The translations under genes and the position numbers were made by a program. A stretch of 64,000 bases of DNA, from NCBI RefSeq assembly GCF_002002735.1, contig NZ_MUNY01000059.1:234407-298406 (forward strand). The letters run 5' to 3'. Source of the DNA: Algoriphagus sp. A40 (lineage in GTDB: Bacteria; Bacteroidota; Bacteroidia; Cytophagales; Cyclobacteriaceae). Of this stretch, positions 33,129 to 42,719 are shown in pieces. Each line of letters starts with the position of its first letter. Within the stretch, counting starts at the first letter, position 1. Under the pieces are notes generated by a model. It searched no databases. It saw only the letters and a list, made by a program, of their open reading frames with translations, and was not told the origin of the DNA.

Positions 33129-34397
33129 ATGCAGACCAAGTTTCGAGCGATTAGTTTATCACACAAGACCGCCCCTGTACAGATAAGAGAATTGATTTCT
33201 TTGGATGAAGAATCAATTCAGCGTATTCTACTGAAAATCAGAGAGTTTTTCAGCATAGGTGATGCCTTGATTCTTTCCACCTGTAACAGAACCGAGGTTT
33301 ATTACAGTCACGAACTGGATCTAAGTACAGAGCTAATCAAGCTCGTCGGAATAGAAAAAGGCCTAGCCGATGTAGTCAATTACCTGGAATATTTTGAGGT
33401 TTTTAACGAAGACAGGAAAGCCATCGCCCATTTGTTTCGGGTATCGATGGGATTGGAAGCGCAGGTAGTCGGTGACATTCAGATTTCCAATCAGGTAAAA
33501 CGGGCTTATCAAGCCTCAGCAGATCTGGAAATGGCCGGACCGTTTTTGCACAGGCTGATGCACACGATCTTTTTCACCAATAAAAGAATCGTACAGGAGA
33601 CTACCTTCAGAGACGGAGCAGCGTCCCTATCCTATGCTACCATTGAACTGATAGATAGCCTTACTTCCAATACTTACCAACCCAGGATACTTTTGATTGG
33701 TGTAGGAGAAATTGGAGAAGATGTAGCCAAAAACATGGTGCACCTCCCTGAGGCAATCGTAAAAATCACCAATCGGACCCAATCCAAAGCTGAAGAAATA
33801 GCCGCTCCATTGGGATTTGAGGTCGTACCTTTTGAGAATTGCCGGGAGGCCATGAATGAAGCAGATGTAATTGTCTGCTCAATCATGAAAAGTGAGCCAT
33901 TTATTACAAAGGAACTCGTCAAGCAATTTGACATTCAGAGTTACAAGCTTTTGGTAGATCTATCTGTCCCGAGAAGTATCGAAACTTTTGTGGAAGATGT
34001 ACCAGGAGTGGTGTTGTATAACGTGGACAATATCCGAAGTAAAGCTTCTGAAGCCCTCGAAAAACGACTTTCCGCTGTTCCAAAAGTTGAAGAAATCATC
34101 GAGGAAAGCATTGAAGAATTCTACAGCTGGAAAAAGGAAATGATGGTTTCCCCGACCATTAACAAGCTCAAGCAATCCCTGGAGCAAATCCGGCAGGAGG
34201 AACTCAGCAGATACCTCAAGAATGTTGGTGAAAAAGAATACGTCCTGATAGACAAAATCACCAAAAGCATGATGCAGAAGATCCTCAAGGTGCCTGTTGT
34301 TCAGCTTAGGGCAGCATGCAAGCGGGACGAGGCCATGGATATGATCGAAATCATCACTGACCTTTTTGACCTGGAAAAAATCAAAGCCGAAAAATAA
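33129..34397 (+). CDS. hemA: Glutamyl-tRNA reductase
   Basis: First committed step of the C5 tetrapyrrole pathway: reduces glutamyl-tRNA to glutamate-1-semialdehyde with NADPH. 422 residues, normal length. The catalytic Cys52 is in LILSTCNRTEVY. SMGLEAQVVGDIQI is the version of the conserved GLxSxVxGExQI loop, with Asp in place of the usual Glu. RDGAASLSYATIEL and LLIGVGEIGEDVAKNM mark the NADPH domain, and the C-terminal dimerisation helices are complete. The product goes to hemL, which is also in this window (57928-59220) but separate. A strong terminator follows. Confidence 0.95.
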   Translation: MQTKFRAISLSHKTAPVQIRELISLDEESIQRILLKIREFFSIGDALILSTCNRTEVYYSHELDLSTELIKLVGIEKGLADVVNYLEYFEVFNEDRKAIAHLFRVSMGLEAQVVGDIQISNQVKRAYQASADLEMAGPFLHRLMHTIFFTNKRIVQETTFRDGAASLSYATIELIDSLTSNTYQPRILLIGVGEIGEDVAKNMVHLPEAIVKITNRTQSKAEEIAAPLGFEVVPFENCREAMNEADVIVCSIMKSEPFITKELVKQFDIQSYKLLVDLSVPRSIETFVEDVPGVVLYNVDNIRSKASEALEKRLSAVPKVEEIIEESIEEFYSWKKEMMVSPTINKLKQSLEQIRQEELSRYLKNVGEKEYVLIDKITKSMMQKILKVPVVQLRAACKRDEAMDMIEIITDLFDLEKIKAEK

Positions 34398-34414
34398 ACT
34401 GATTTATCCCAAAG

Positions 34415-34456
34415 AAATGACCAAAGGCACTAACAGAATCCTTTGGTCATTTTATC
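34415..34456 (+). terminator. Terminator of hemA
   Basis: The perfect 13-bp stem AAATGACCAAAGG/CCTTTGGTCATTT has a 12-base loop and is followed by a T-rich tail. Confidence 0.85.
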
Positions 34457-34486
34457 TTTAGGCCCATTTGAATCCAATTCCCTTCC

Positions 34487-36049
34487 ATGATTACCTTTCG
34501 GTTCCTGATAATTCCATTCCTTTTACTTCTGAGTTCAAGTACCCTTTTTTCCCAGACTTGGGAAGTTTATGATTTGCAGGGAAAGCTAAAATCCAGAGCC
34601 ATATATGACCGGATCGAGGTCCTTAGCGAGTCGGTCATCATCGGGAAAAATGAAAATGGCCTTTCAATGCTTTCCCGAGACTTAAAGCCGATGGTTAATC
34701 TCAAAGGCGAGGAGATTTACCAATATCTTGCCCCTTGGATTTTGGTGAAAGGTCAAGAAGGTATCGGTGCATTTCACGAATATGGCCAGCAGGCTTTTCC
34801 TTTAGAATATGAGGAAATCCAAACCTATTTCAATTTCCTTTTGGGTAAAAAAGGAAGTGAGTATTGGCTTTTTGAGAAAGGAAAAGAGAAAATTACTCCA
34901 TTGGGAAAACTAGACGGTGCCAAATTGACCAAAAACGGGATGGTGATTACCCAAAAGGGAGGAAGCTATTTTTTACCACTTTCAAAAGATTCTGAAAGAC
35001 CCTATCAGCTTCTTTCGGAAAATGATGGCAATTACCTGTTGGCAAAAGAATCCACAGGATATGGGATTATTAATATCGACGGGGATTATGTGATGGATCC
35101 TGTGGTCGATCAACTGGAACATACCCGGGGCGATTTTTTTTACGGATTTGATGAAAGCCAATACTTGCTCATTAAAGGTCACGAAGTCCAGTCGGATGTG
35201 GCCTATAATTCCTACCACAGAATATCCAAAGAAGGGGTTCTAATGCTGGAATATATTCACGGCAAACTCCGTCGTGTCATGGAGGAAGACGGAATTCTTC
35301 TTGACGCCGTAGGTATGGAATCTGTTCAACTCGTTGGAAAAGAGCTTTTCAATGTGAGATTCCGGGAAAACAAACTTGGCCTATTGGGTAAAAAAGGGTG
35401 GCTCGTTCAGCCTACTTCAGATCTGGAATGGATCAAACCGGGAAGCGAAGGCCTTTATCCCGCCGGAAAAGGAGGAATGGCAGGTTTTGTAAATTCATCA
35501 GGGGAATGGGTGATAGAACCGAAATTTGCCGAAACAGGTAATTTCTCTGAACAAATCTCAAAATTCAGAAACACGCTAAGCTGGGGGCTTATAAGTATAG
35601 ATGGCCGGATCATCAGCGAACCCAAGTGGGATGAAATCAAAGATTTTTCCTCAGGCATTGCAGTTGCCAAATCCAATGGGCAATTTTTCCTTTTGAACAA
35701 AAACGGGGAGTCAATTAAAGAAACCGGATATGATCAGATCTGCAGATTGAAAGAGGGATACTTTTTGGTGGAAAAAAGCGGAAAAAGAGGTCTTTTGGAC
35801 AATTCCGGAAATGAAATTCTTCCTGTTGAATTTGAAAATATACAGGTAGAGAAACCTGATTTTTTGATTGTAAGAAAGGATGGGCTTACCGGAGTTCTGA
35901 ATCAAAAAGGTGATGTAATATTCCCAATCAGCTATCAGGAAATTGTGGCTGATTGGCCTGGAAACCAAATTTTGGTCAAGGAACTTTACAACCCGGTAGT
36001 CATTCAGATGGAAGAACCAACCGAAGGAAAAAGAAAAAAGGGAGCTTGA
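34487..36049 (+). CDS. Secreted WG-repeat protein
   Basis: 520 residues with a signal peptide (to FSQ, about residue 23) and degenerate WG repeats, for example GGMAGFVNSSGEWVIEPKF, WGLISIDGRIISEPKW and RGLLDNSGNEILPVEF. Such repeats build a beta-propeller-like or rod structure; no enzyme function is known. It is exported but has no lipobox and no T9SS tail. A hairpin overlaps its stop codon and also ends the convergent floA gene. Confidence 0.85.
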   Translation: MITFRFLIIPFLLLLSSSTLFSQTWEVYDLQGKLKSRAIYDRIEVLSESVIIGKNENGLSMLSRDLKPMVNLKGEEIYQYLAPWILVKGQEGIGAFHEYGQQAFPLEYEEIQTYFNFLLGKKGSEYWLFEKGKEKITPLGKLDGAKLTKNGMVITQKGGSYFLPLSKDSERPYQLLSENDGNYLLAKESTGYGIINIDGDYVMDPVVDQLEHTRGDFFYGFDESQYLLIKGHEVQSDVAYNSYHRISKEGVLMLEYIHGKLRRVMEEDGILLDAVGMESVQLVGKELFNVRFRENKLGLLGKKGWLVQPTSDLEWIKPGSEGLYPAGKGGMAGFVNSSGEWVIEPKFAETGNFSEQISKFRNTLSWGLISIDGRIISEPKWDEIKDFSSGIAVAKSNGQFFLLNKNGESIKETGYDQICRLKEGYFLVEKSGKRGLLDNSGNEILPVEFENIQVEKPDFLIVRKDGLTGVLNQKGDVIFPISYQEIVADWPGNQILVKELYNPVVIQMEEPTEGKRKKGA

Positions 36050-36062
36050 AGCTCCCTTTTTC
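36036..36062. terminator. Bidirectional terminator overlapping the WG-protein stop codon
   Basis: AGGGAGCTT/(GA)AGCTCCCT surrounds the TGA at 36047-36049, with A-run and T-run flanks. It lies between convergent genes. Confidence 0.8.
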
Positions 36063-36063
36063 A

Positions 36064-37074
36064 TTATTTCTTTTCGGATTTTCCGGTCCCGGTATCTTTG
36101 GAATCTTTATCCGAACTGGCGATCGATTCTCTCATGGAGGTATCGGATTTGATATTTTCCATTCGATAATAATCCATCACACCCAACTTACCAGTGCGGA
36201 ATGCTTCCGCCAAAGCTTTTGGTACTTCTGCTTCAGCTTCGATTACTTTAGCTCTCATTTCCACATTTCGGGCTTTCATTTCCTGCTCCAAAGCCACAGC
36301 CATCGCACGTCTTTCTTCCGCTTTTGCTTCGGCTACTTTCAGATCGGCAGTAGCCTGATCAATCTGGAGTTTTGCACCAATGTTGGTTCCGACATCTATA
36401 TCTGCAATATCAATGGAGAGAATTTCGAAGGCCGTACCCGCATCCAATCCTCTGGAAAGAACTAGTTTGGAGATTTTATCCGGGTTTTCCAATACGGATT
36501 TGTGAGTAGCTGCAGAACCGATGGAGGTCACGATTCCCTCTCCGACTCTGGCCAGGATCGTCTCCTCGCCTGCACCACCCACCAACTGGGCAATATTTGC
36601 ACGGACAGTCACTCTGGCTTTGGCAATCAACTGAATCCCATCAGCCGCTACAGCAGCCACATTAGGGGTATTGATCACTTTAGGGTTTACAGAAATCTGA
36701 ACCGCTTCAAACACATCCCGTCCTGCGAGATCAATCGCTGTTGCCTGCTTGAATGTCAAACTGATATTCGCTTTATCCGCTGAAATCAAAGCTCTGATTA
36801 CTGTGGGCACATTACCACCTGCCATGTAGTGAGTTTCAAGATCATTTGAAGTTAAATGGAGCCCAGCTTTGGTGGCAGTTATCAAGGAATTTACAATAAT
36901 TCCTGGCGGCACTTTTCTGATTCTCATCCCAATCAATTCACCGATCCCGATTTTGACATTGGAGAACTGCGCGGTAATCCAAAGGTTGACCGGGACGAAA
37001 TACAAAAAGATGAACAATAGTATGATCCCCGCAAAAGCAGCAATCAAAACGAACAAAGAACTATCTGGATCCAT
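36064..37074 (-). CDS. floA: Flotillin-like membrane scaffold protein FloA
   Basis: 336 residues. A short N-terminal hairpin helix (about 8-28) is followed by an SPFH domain ([42 protein letters not shown]) and an Ala/Glu-rich coiled coil ([20 protein letters not shown]). The sequence is diagnostic of the FloA/YqfA group that organises membrane microdomains. The gene lies one base after nfeD, the usual partner, and the two are surely one operon. The Ser/Lys/Asp-rich tail of about 25 residues is variable in the family. Confidence 0.95.
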   Translation of the reverse strand: MDPDSSLFVLIAAFAGIILLFIFLYFVPVNLWITAQFSNVKIGIGELIGMRIRKVPPGIIVNSLITATKAGLHLTSNDLETHYMAGGNVPTVIRALISADKANISLTFKQATAIDLAGRDVFEAVQISVNPKVINTPNVAAVAADGIQLIAKARVTVRANIAQLVGGAGEETILARVGEGIVTSIGSAATHKSVLENPDKISKLVLSRGLDAGTAFEILSIDIADIDVGTNIGAKLQIDQATADLKVAEAKAEERRAMAVALEQEMKARNVEMRAKVIEAEAEVPKALAEAFRTGKLGVMDYYRMENIKSDTSMRESIASSDKDSKDTGTGKSEKK

Positions 37075-37075
37075 A

Positions 37076-37534
37076 TTATTTGACTAAAATTTTATTGTTT
37101 TCGATTTTTACGATGCTTACTGCTTTCCCAACTTCAATGAATCCTTCCTCAGATTTCACTTCATAGATTTGCTCACCAAAAGAAACTTTGCCGTAAGGCT
37201 TGATATCTGAAATGGCTTTTCCGCTCATTCCAACAGTAAGTCCGGTTGTCCTTCCGTCAAAAGCACCACCCTGCATGGAAGATTTGAGCGAAAATCGGTT
37301 CCAAACTCCAGAACTGAAGCCATACCAAACCGCGATGAGATTAAGAATAGCCGATATTGCCGTGATCCAAAGAGCAGTACTCGAATCAAAGGTTAAGAAA
37401 GCGTAGGCAATTCCAGCACCACTAACCAACAATCCCAATACTCCAACTACCGTAGTTCCAGGGATGAATAATACTTCAATCAGAAGTAATATCAATCCGA
37501 TGATAAGAAGACTGGATAAAATTAAAATGGTCAT
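37076..37534 (-). CDS. NfeD family membrane protein
   Basis: 152 residues: about three to four membrane helices (first [23 protein letters not shown]) and a C-terminal OB-fold domain ([25 protein letters not shown]), the signature of NfeD1b-type partners of flotillin. The ATG at 37534 is chosen; the longer frame from 37576 adds residues that are not membrane-like. It has no serine-protease domain. It precedes floA with a one-base gap and likely anchors or regulates it. Confidence 0.92.
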   Translation of the reverse strand: MTILILSSLLIIGLILLLIEVLFIPGTTVVGVLGLLVSGAGIAYAFLTFDSSTALWITAISAILNLIAVWYGFSSGVWNRFSLKSSMQGGAFDGRTTGLTVGMSGKAISDIKPYGKVSFGEQIYEVKSEEGFIEVGKAVSIVKIENNKILVK

Positions 37535-37602
37535 TGGGCTGCTGGAAAGACAAGTAGAATCAGGCCTAAAATACAAGATTCGAAGGGTAAACCTATTGCC
37601 TT

Positions 37603-37634
37603 AAAAGAAAAAACCCGGAAGTAATTTCCGGGTT
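37603..37634 (-). terminator. Terminator of proS
   Basis: Read on the minus strand, AAACCCGGAA/TTCCGGGTTT has a four-base loop and is followed by TTTTTTCTTTT. Confidence 0.85.
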
Positions 37635-37640
37635 TGGATT

Positions 37641-39122
37641 TTAGTAGGCTTTGGCAAAATAAACCCGACCTGTGGAAGGTCTTCCTGTAAGTACACAAGA
37701 CCCTGCTTCTTCAACCCTGTCCAAAGGAATACATCGGATTGTTGCTTTGGTGAGTTCTTTGATTTTTTCTTCGGTTTCGGAAGTACCATCCCAATGCGCG
37801 GATAAAAATCCTCCTTTTTCCTCCAGGACTTTCTGAAACTCCTCCCAAGAATTCACCTCAGTGGTAACGGAGGCTCTGAAATCAAATGCCTTTTTGTAGA
37901 TTCCATCTTGGATCTCTTCCAGTAATCCTGTGATTTTTTCAGCAATCGGCTGAGATGCCAGCACGAAAGTTTCTTTGGTCAAGTTATCTCTTCTGGCGAT
38001 TTCAATGGTTCCATTTTCAAGGTCTCTTGGTCCCAGTGCAATTCTCACTGGTACCCCTTTCAACTCGTATTCAGCAAACTTCCAACCTGGCTTTTGGGTG
38101 TCCCGATCGTCATATTTCACAGAAACACCGGCTTTTCTCAAGTCTGCCATGATTTCTTTTGCTTTCACAGAAATCGCCTCCAACTCAGCCTCACCTCTGT
38201 AGATTGGCACAATAACCACCTGAATCGGAGCCAATTTTGGAGGAAGTACAAGTCCATTATCATCAGAGTGTGCCATAATCAGCGCACCCATCAGACGGGT
38301 ACTCACACCCCAGGAAGTACCCCAAACATATTCCAATCCACCTTCTTTGGTGGCGAATTTGACATCAAATGCTTTGGCAAAATTTTGACCCAAAAAGTGT
38401 GAAGTCCCAGCTTGAAGGGCCTTTCCGTCTTGCATCATCGCCTCGATACATAAGGTGTCATCGGCGCCGGCAAATCTCTCATTTTCTGTTTTTCGTCCTT
38501 TCACCACAGGTACAGCCATGTATTCCTCCGCAAACTGGGCGTAGATATTCATCATTTGGATGGTTTCTTCCATTGCTTCTTTGGATGTAGCGTGAGCGGT
38601 ATGCCCTTCTTGCCATAGAAACTCAGTAGTTCTAAGGAAAAGTCGAGTTCTCATTTCCCATCTGACCACATTAGCCCATTGGTTCACCAACAGTGGCAAG
38701 TCTCGATAAGACTGAATCCAGTTTTTATAAGTGCTCCAGATTACAGTTTCAGAAGTCGGGCGGACAATTAATTCTTCTTCAAGCTTTGCATCCGGATCCA
38801 CGATTATTCCTGACCCATCTTCCGCATTCTTAAGTCGATAATGGGTCACTACAGCACATTCCTTTGCAAATCCTTCCACGTGGCTGGCCTCTTTGCTCAA
38901 AAAAGATTTGGGGATAAAAAGCGGAAAATAGGCATTGCTATGACCCGTTTCTTTGAACATTTTATCAAGCTGGGCCTGCATTTTTTCCCAAATGGAATAC
39001 CCATAGGGCTTAATTACCATGCACCCTCTGACGGCAGAATTTTCAGCGAGGTCTGCTTTTTTTACCAATTCATTGTACCACAGGGAATAATCTTCGCTGC
39101 GTTTTGGAAGTCCTTTACTCAT
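37641..39122 (-). CDS. proS: Prolyl-tRNA synthetase (short eukaryotic/archaeal-type ProRS)
   Basis: Charges tRNA-Pro. 493 residues, the length of the form without the editing insertion. Class II motifs: motif 1 around [19 protein letters not shown], motif 2 in [20 protein letters not shown], and motif 3 [19 protein letters not shown]. The anticodon-binding domain begins at [14 protein letters not shown], and the C-terminal zinc-binding-like region is degenerate. This type is usual in Bacteroidota. It is monocistronic, with a TAnnTTTG -7 box upstream. Confidence 0.96.
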   Translation of the reverse strand: MSKGLPKRSEDYSLWYNELVKKADLAENSAVRGCMVIKPYGYSIWEKMQAQLDKMFKETGHSNAYFPLFIPKSFLSKEASHVEGFAKECAVVTHYRLKNAEDGSGIIVDPDAKLEEELIVRPTSETVIWSTYKNWIQSYRDLPLLVNQWANVVRWEMRTRLFLRTTEFLWQEGHTAHATSKEAMEETIQMMNIYAQFAEEYMAVPVVKGRKTENERFAGADDTLCIEAMMQDGKALQAGTSHFLGQNFAKAFDVKFATKEGGLEYVWGTSWGVSTRLMGALIMAHSDDNGLVLPPKLAPIQVVIVPIYRGEAELEAISVKAKEIMADLRKAGVSVKYDDRDTQKPGWKFAEYELKGVPVRIALGPRDLENGTIEIARRDNLTKETFVLASQPIAEKITGLLEEIQDGIYKKAFDFRASVTTEVNSWEEFQKVLEEKGGFLSAHWDGTSETEEKIKELTKATIRCIPLDRVEEAGSCVLTGRPSTGRVYFAKAY

Positions 39123-39126
39123 TCGA

Positions 39127-39158
39127 TTGGGAAGAATATTAAAATGTCTCTAAATTTG
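39127..39158 (+). promoter_or_regulatory. Candidate promoter of the repeat-rich lipoprotein gene
   Basis: TTG at 39127-39129, a spacer of 21 bases and TAAATTTG at 39151-39158. This is a full match to the Bacteroidota TTG-N(17-23)-TAnnTTTG promoter. The gene starts 85 bases downstream. Confidence 0.55.
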
Positions 39159-39173
39159 CTTAATTAGGGCTGG

Positions 39174-39181
39174 CAAATATA
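39174..39181 (-). promoter_or_regulatory. Candidate -7 element of proS
   Basis: On the minus strand TATATTTG matches TAnnTTTG, 52 bases upstream of the proS ATG. No clear TTG box was found. Confidence 0.4.
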
Positions 39182-39243
39182 ATCCAAAAAGAATAACCTC
39201 AGGATTGTCAGTTCGTATAACAAAGCAACAATCAACTTCACCC

Positions 39244-40608
39244 ATGAAGAAATCGTCATTACTTATCGCTTCTTTGCTTATAACACCACTTGTCATCACA
39301 TCCTGCAGCACCAATAAACTGGCTACAAACGGTACAGATGACAATTTGTATTTTATGGCATCGGATGTGAAATTGGCCACGCAGTACGCCGTGGAAAATA
39401 ACAATCCCCAATCATTCAAAAATATTTCTGAGGAACCGGCATTGGCTGAAGAAAATTTCAGCTCAAGAAATGTCAATCCAGAATACATCTCCCGGTACCA
39501 AGCCACAGAAAATGCCACTACCTCAGAGGACGGCGTAGTCTATTTCGATGAAGGAGCTCAAGACCAAAATACTACTGGTAATATCAATGCCTACGACAAT
39601 TATTCAGCTGCCGGAGAGCAAAGCGGATCCTCTTCACCGAACGTTAATTTCAATTTCGGAATGGGATTTGGCTATAGCCCTTATGGATGGGGTATGTCTC
39701 CATACATGGGTATGAGTTATGGCATGGGTTTCATGCCAGGTTTGTCTATAGGAATCGGATTTGGCTTTGGGTATCCGATGTATCCAAGCTATGGTTATGG
39801 ATATCCGATGTATCCAATGTATCCTAGTTACGGATATGGATATCCTATGTATCCTATGTACCCAGGTTATGGATATCCTGTTTATCCTGGCTATCCTTCT
39901 TATGTGCTGCCAGGCGGAGAGTATGGTGACAGAAGAGTGGTTTATGGTGCAAGACCAACCAGAGGATCCTCTATTACAAACACAGGTATCAGAGCCACTG
40001 AGGCTGGAGTTATGCCAAGCACTGCCAGGGCTCAAGCCAGAGGAAATACTGCAGCAGTAAATTCCTCAGCAAGAAGATTGGTTTCATCTGAAAATACAAG
40101 AGGTGCAACCAGGGATTTTAGCAGCTCTCAAAATGACTATTACAACTCCAGCAGAAGCAGAGTAGCCACTACTCGAAATACGAATTCTCCTGCTACAGAC
40201 AGAGCTGTAAATACCAGATCAAGAAGCACTATCCCTTCAGCTAGACCATCAGTCAACAGTTCGGGCGATGCAATCAGGAACTATGCATCTCCATCTAGAG
40301 GCAGCAATCCCAGTATAAATAACAGGACTTCCAGCCCATCCTATAACAGAGGAACTGTTCCTTCTTATAACAGAAATACAACACCTTCTTACAATAACAG
40401 ATCTACTTCTCCTTCCTACAACAGAGGAACAACTCCATCTTACAACAGATCAGTTACTCCGAGCAGGTCGAATGATAACACTTCCACTTTCAGTGCACCG
40501 AGCAGAACAAGTACTGGTGGAGGTAGCAGTTTTAGTACTCCGAGCAGAAGCTCAGGAGGATCTTCCGGCGGAAGTGTCGGTGGATCCAGAGGAGGAAGGG
40601 GAAATTAA
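39244..40608 (+). CDS. Lipoprotein with Gly/Tyr/Pro/Met-rich repeats and Ser/Arg-rich tail
   Basis: 454 residues. The ATG at 39244 opens a lipoprotein signal with lipobox VITSC (Cys21); the earlier start at 39205 is ignored. Residues about 140-225 are low complexity with repeated YPMYPSYGYG-like units, glycine-rich at first (MGFGYSPYGWGMSPYMGMSY). The C-terminal third repeats PSYNRGT-like units and ends in a GGS-rich stretch. The repeats are also visible in the DNA and probably vary between strains. I know of no function; a disordered surface protein is likely. It is followed by an outer-membrane porin gene. Confidence 0.75.
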   Translation: MKKSSLLIASLLITPLVITSCSTNKLATNGTDDNLYFMASDVKLATQYAVENNNPQSFKNISEEPALAEENFSSRNVNPEYISRYQATENATTSEDGVVYFDEGAQDQNTTGNINAYDNYSAAGEQSGSSSPNVNFNFGMGFGYSPYGWGMSPYMGMSYGMGFMPGLSIGIGFGFGYPMYPSYGYGYPMYPMYPSYGYGYPMYPMYPGYGYPVYPGYPSYVLPGGEYGDRRVVYGARPTRGSSITNTGIRATEAGVMPSTARAQARGNTAAVNSSARRLVSSENTRGATRDFSSSQNDYYNSSRSRVATTRNTNSPATDRAVNTRSRSTIPSARPSVNSSGDAIRNYASPSRGSNPSINNRTSSPSYNRGTVPSYNRNTTPSYNNRSTSPSYNRGTTPSYNRSVTPSRSNDNTSTFSAPSRTSTGGGSSFSTPSRSSGGSSGGSVGGSRGGRGN

Positions 40609-40626
40609 TTTTCCCCTTTTTTTTTG
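40596..40626 (+). terminator. Terminator overlapping the lipoprotein stop codon
   Basis: AAGGGGAAA/TTTTCCCCTT (loop TTAA) is followed by about ten T; the stop codon lies in the stem. Confidence 0.8.
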
Positions 40627-40687
40627 AGATTAATCAACACAAAAAATCATCGCACCCGTTTATTCCATACAACCAAACAATTACTTA

Positions 40688-42199
40688 ATGAGGTTTTTGA
40701 CAGTATTTCTCACCCTCAGCTCATTCACTATTGTCGGGGCCTTTGCCCAAAGTGGATATTACGAAGATGCGTATCGCTTCAGCAGATCAAATCCCTCCGG
40801 TTCAGCAAGAATAATAGGAATAGGCGGCACTCAATATTCATTGGGTGGAGATGTTTCCAATATTGCTGGAAACCCTGCGGGTCTGGGTTTTTTCAGGAAA
40901 TCTGAAGCAAGCCTAAGTTTCGGATACGCAGATTGGAAAGTAGACACCCGCTATTTGGGCCAAAACAAAACCTACAACACGACCAATTTCTCTTTGCCAA
41001 ATCTCGGCTATGTGATGGCAAGTCCAAAAGAAAGTCTTGAATCCGGAGCTTTTAAAGGTGGAGCCTTTGGCTTTAGCTTCCAGCGGATAGCCAATTTCAA
41101 TACCGAATATGGGTACTTTTCCAACGAAATCAGTTCAACGTCCATAATTGACTTTTATTTACAAGACGCATTTGGATATTCTACTGACCAAATAAGTAAT
41201 TATGGACTTACTGGTCTAGGGTATCAAACCTATCAAATCAACCCGATTTATGACAATGATGGGAACATTATAATTGGAGAATATGAACCGATAATCGGAT
41301 ATGAAATTGGTCCTCTCCAAAAGGAAAACATTTCCCAGGAAGGTTCTTCTAATCAAATAAGTTTTGGGTACGGCGCAAACTTCAATCACAAGGTGTTTAT
41401 TGGTGGCTCTTTGGGAATTAGAACCCTCAGCTTTAGTTCTTTAAAGACTTATGAAGAATACTTCGATGAAGGCCCTTTGATAAATTCTTCATTAAGAGAA
41501 AGCCTTTTTATCAATGGCGCAGGAGTCAATATAAACTTAGGTTTAATTTACAAGCCAATTGACTACTTGAATTTGGGATTCATTTTCCAAACTCCAACTT
41601 GGTATTCCCTAAATGAAGAATATGAAGCTGGAATTGTTGCTGATTATGGCGGATTTTACTTTGAGCCGGAAGATATAAATTTAGGGCGAGAAGAAGCAAT
41701 ATCTGATTTGATTATCAGTAACTATGGGCTAAACACCCCTCTGAAAATCGGCGGTGGAGCCACCTTCTTTATCGGGAAAAACGGCTTCATCTCTGCTGAC
41801 CTAGACTGGGTGGATTACAGCGCCGGAAGGATCAATTCAAATGATTTCGATGAAGGACCGGACAATCAGGTGATCAAAAGTATCTATGCAAGTACCATCA
41901 ATTATCGAATCGGCGGAGAGGCCAGAATCAACGCTTTCAGGTTAAGGGCTGGTTATGCATACTTTGGGGATCCCTATTCCAATTCACCCGGATTTGACCA
42001 AAGCACCTCACAGATCAGTGGTGGAGTTGGGGTGAAAATAAAAGCAATAAACATTGATTTTGCACTGGTAAACCAAAAATATAACGGACTCTACCGAAGC
42101 TATCAGGTATTGGATGAAAATGACAACAATTACGGTCCAATAACCGAATTAGAAAACAGCATCACCTCAGGAGTATTGACTATCGGCTTTAGTTTTTAA
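40688..42199 (+). CDS. OmpP1/FadL-like outer-membrane transport protein
   Basis: 503 residues with a signal peptide (VGAFAQ) and alternating beta strands of a 14-stranded-type porin. The start of the mature protein, DAYRFSRSNPSGSARIIGIGGTQ, and the NPAGLGFF segment are typical of the Bacteroidota OmpP1/FadL/TodX family, which takes up hydrophobic compounds. PLKIGGGATFFIGKNG and the final SGVLTIGFSF strand support an outer-membrane barrel. The last 11 bases overlap the convergent aroK gene. The ligand is unknown. Confidence 0.82.
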   Translation: MRFLTVFLTLSSFTIVGAFAQSGYYEDAYRFSRSNPSGSARIIGIGGTQYSLGGDVSNIAGNPAGLGFFRKSEASLSFGYADWKVDTRYLGQNKTYNTTNFSLPNLGYVMASPKESLESGAFKGGAFGFSFQRIANFNTEYGYFSNEISSTSIIDFYLQDAFGYSTDQISNYGLTGLGYQTYQINPIYDNDGNIIIGEYEPIIGYEIGPLQKENISQEGSSNQISFGYGANFNHKVFIGGSLGIRTLSFSSLKTYEEYFDEGPLINSSLRESLFINGAGVNINLGLIYKPIDYLNLGFIFQTPTWYSLNEEYEAGIVADYGGFYFEPEDINLGREEAISDLIISNYGLNTPLKIGGGATFFIGKNGFISADLDWVDYSAGRINSNDFDEGPDNQVIKSIYASTINYRIGGEARINAFRLRAGYAYFGDPYSNSPGFDQSTSQISGGVGVKIKAINIDFALVNQKYNGLYRSYQVLDENDNNYGPITELENSITSGVLTIGFSF

Positions 42200-42719
42200 G
42201 CCGATTGATCAATTCATACATCAAAAGCTCAGCGGAAAAATCTTCACCGCTGAGCTTTATTTTTGCCAGGTTGTAAAAATATTCCCTTTGGGAAAGAAGG
42301 CTTTTAAGCTTCAGTGTGATTTCTCCTTGATCCAATCCCTGAAACATCGGACGGTTTTGAACTTTAGAAGTCCTGAGTCTGTCAGAAATCGCATCCAAAG
42401 GCACATCAAGATATACTGAAATGGACAATTCATTGATCAAATCCATATTGTCATTAAAGCATGGAGCCCCTCCACCTGTGGCCAGGACAAAAGAGAAATC
42501 TTTTTGAAGGAGTTCGGCAAGAGTCTCAGTTTCCCACTCTCTGAATTTCCCCTCACCATGTATGGAAAAGATCTCCGGAATCTTCATTTGAAATTTTTCT
42601 TCAATCTGATGATCCAAGTCAAAGTATGGGAATCGCAATTCCAGGGCAAGTTGGCGCCCAAACGTACTTTTTCCTGAACCCGGCAACCCAACCAAAACTA
42701 CCTTCAGATTTTTACTCAT
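42189..42719 (-). CDS. aroK: Shikimate kinase
   Basis: Phosphorylates shikimate at the fifth step of aromatic amino-acid synthesis. 176 residues. The P-loop GLPGSGKST is at 11-19, FDLDHQIEE has the shikimate-binding Asp, and FREWETETL is followed by VLATGGGAPC and the lid RPMFQG. It overlaps the upstream DoxX-like gene by four bases (same strand), so the two are coupled. Its 3' end carries the terminator of the convergent porin gene. Confidence 0.95.
   Translation of the reverse strand: MSKNLKVVLVGLPGSGKSTFGRQLALELRFPYFDLDHQIEEKFQMKIPEIFSIHGEGKFREWETETLAELLQKDFSFVLATGGGAPCFNDNMDLINELSISVYLDVPLDAISDRLRTSKVQNRPMFQGLDQGEITLKLKSLLSQREYFYNLAKIKLSGEDFSAELLMYELINRLKN
42224..42264 (+). terminator. 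Porin terminator embedded in the aroK coding sequence
   Basis: The perfect 12-bp stem AAAGCTCAGCGG/CCGCTGAGCTTT has an 11-base loop and then ATTTTTG. It lies 25 bases after the porin stop but within antisense aroK codons. Confidence 0.75.
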
